Made by a program: the position numbers and the translations under genes | Source of the DNA: Erysipelotrichia bacterium | Lineage (GTDB): Bacteria > Bacillota_I > Bacilli_A > Erysipelotrichales > Erysipelotrichaceae | Assembly (NCBI GenBank): GCA_009916335.1 | Contig: SAAR01000196.1 | Location: forward strand, 1 to 6,307 | DNA length: 6,307 bases | Reading direction: 5' to 3' | The notes under the pieces: generated by a model | What the model saw: the letters and a program-made list of their open reading frames with translations, nothing else | Database searches by the model: none | What the model was told of the DNA's origin: nothing | In this document: piece after piece, positions 5,916-6,307 of the stretch | Layout of the letters: every line of letters starts with the position of its first letter | Position numbering within the stretch: position 1 is the stretch's first letter

Positions 5916-6307
5916 ATGAGCAAAGTAGAAGACAAACGTGATGAATTAATTGAGAAATCTGCAAAACGTGACGAATGGGATGAAGTGCTCCGCCTGCTTG
6001 ACCACCCGCTCGCAAACGCAGAACGTAAAGACCGAGCGTATGGACTTTTGAGTCTTCATTGGAATATTGGGACAGCCGATAACCTACAAATTGAATTAGG
6101 GGACGAAATTTCCGATTCTGGTCTTAATCCATTAGAATCCTTGATTCAAAGCGAACTAAAAAAGGAACAAGTCAATCCATTTACTGCTTTTCAAACTTTT
6201 GATGAAGTAGATCGAGTAGGGCATAATAGAGGAAGTAGAGTTACTAATATATATCTCCATGTAACTCAAAAGACAAAAGACACAATCACACCTCTAATTG
6301 ATTCATT
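5916..6307 (+). CDS. Hybrid ORF: small sigma-like N-terminus joined to a tyrosine-recombinase-like C-terminus (3' end outside window)
   Basis: The ATG at 5916 has AAAGGA seven bases upstream, and 130 codons are open to the right edge. Residues 1 to about 85 (WDEVLRLLDHPLANAERKDR at 21-40, ISDSGLNPLESLI at 65-77) faintly resemble small sigma-70-family-like proteins of lactic acid bacteria; this is recollection at low certainty. From about residue 95 the sequence looks like the extreme C-terminus of a tyrosine recombinase: DRVGH (99-103), nine residues, then Tyr113 in NIYLHVTQKTKD, which is the usual spacing between the box-II GH and the nucleophilic Tyr. The upstream catalytic Arg/Lys regions are absent, so no working recombinase is encoded. 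GC by hand count falls from about 42% (5941-6180) to about 32% (6181-6307), and arginine codons shift from CGN to mostly AGA. The change near 6180-6210 suggests an assembly chimera or a recombination scar. Confidence 0.55.
   Translation, partial: MSKVEDKRDELIEKSAKRDEWDEVLRLLDHPLANAERKDRAYGLLSLHWNIGTADNLQIELGDEISDSGLNPLESLIQSELKKEQVNPFTAFQTFDEVDRVGHNRGSRVTNIYLHVTQKTKDTITPLIDS

Noticed and set aside
1..6307. CRISPR array, tRNA, rRNA or insertion sequence
   Set aside because: No regularly spaced repeats, cloverleaf or transposase was seen on either strand.

Overview
The window looks like accessory DNA from a low-GC Gram-positive bacterium, probably of the Lactobacillales (Lactococcus/Streptococcus type). 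The reasons are AT-rich coding sequence, tight gene packing with 1-8 nt overlaps, and Shine-Dalgarno sites such as AAGGAG and GAGG close to the starts. Placement below that level is inference.

The core is one leftward (minus-strand) operon reading from about 5530 down to about 662. It begins with a TATAAT box at 5529-5534 and a strong AAGGAG site. The genes in order are: (A) a 564-aa protein with an HNH-nuclease-like motif followed by a helical, membrane-inserting C-terminal half; (B) a 47-aa protein that exactly fills the apparent gap between A and the next gene; (C) a 487-aa protein with an N-terminal winged-helix-like domain, a long coiled coil and a single C-terminal membrane anchor; (D) a 368-aa AAA+ ATPase of the CbxX/CfqX (CbbX/SpoVK/EccA) type; (E) a roughly 69-aa small gene apparently broken by one base in an A/T run; (F) a 70-aa acidic protein. 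No Rubisco, sporulation or ESX partner is visible, so the AAA+ protein most likely remodels A and/or C. I know of no named system with this composition; a membrane-associated nuclease or pore device, for example in phage defence or interbacterial conflict, is the best guess and is inference only.

Both window edges carry hybrid reading frames. At the left (1-643, minus) an unfamiliar N-terminal domain of about 100 aa runs in frame into a typical O-antigen ligase/Wzy-like (WaaL) membrane segment, with higher GC than its neighbours. At the right (5916-6307, plus) an N-terminus faintly like small sigma-70-family proteins runs into what looks like the C-terminal catalytic end of a tyrosine recombinase (GH, nine residues, then YxH). 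Two unrelated hybrids at the two ends are suspicious for assembly chimerism, although recombination scars are also possible.

The 420-bp region between the divergent units (5496-5915) holds the operon promoter, two near-identical 20-bp palindromic sites 88 bp apart, and a long imperfect hairpin ending in six Ts just upstream of the rightward gene, which could be a leader attenuator or terminator.
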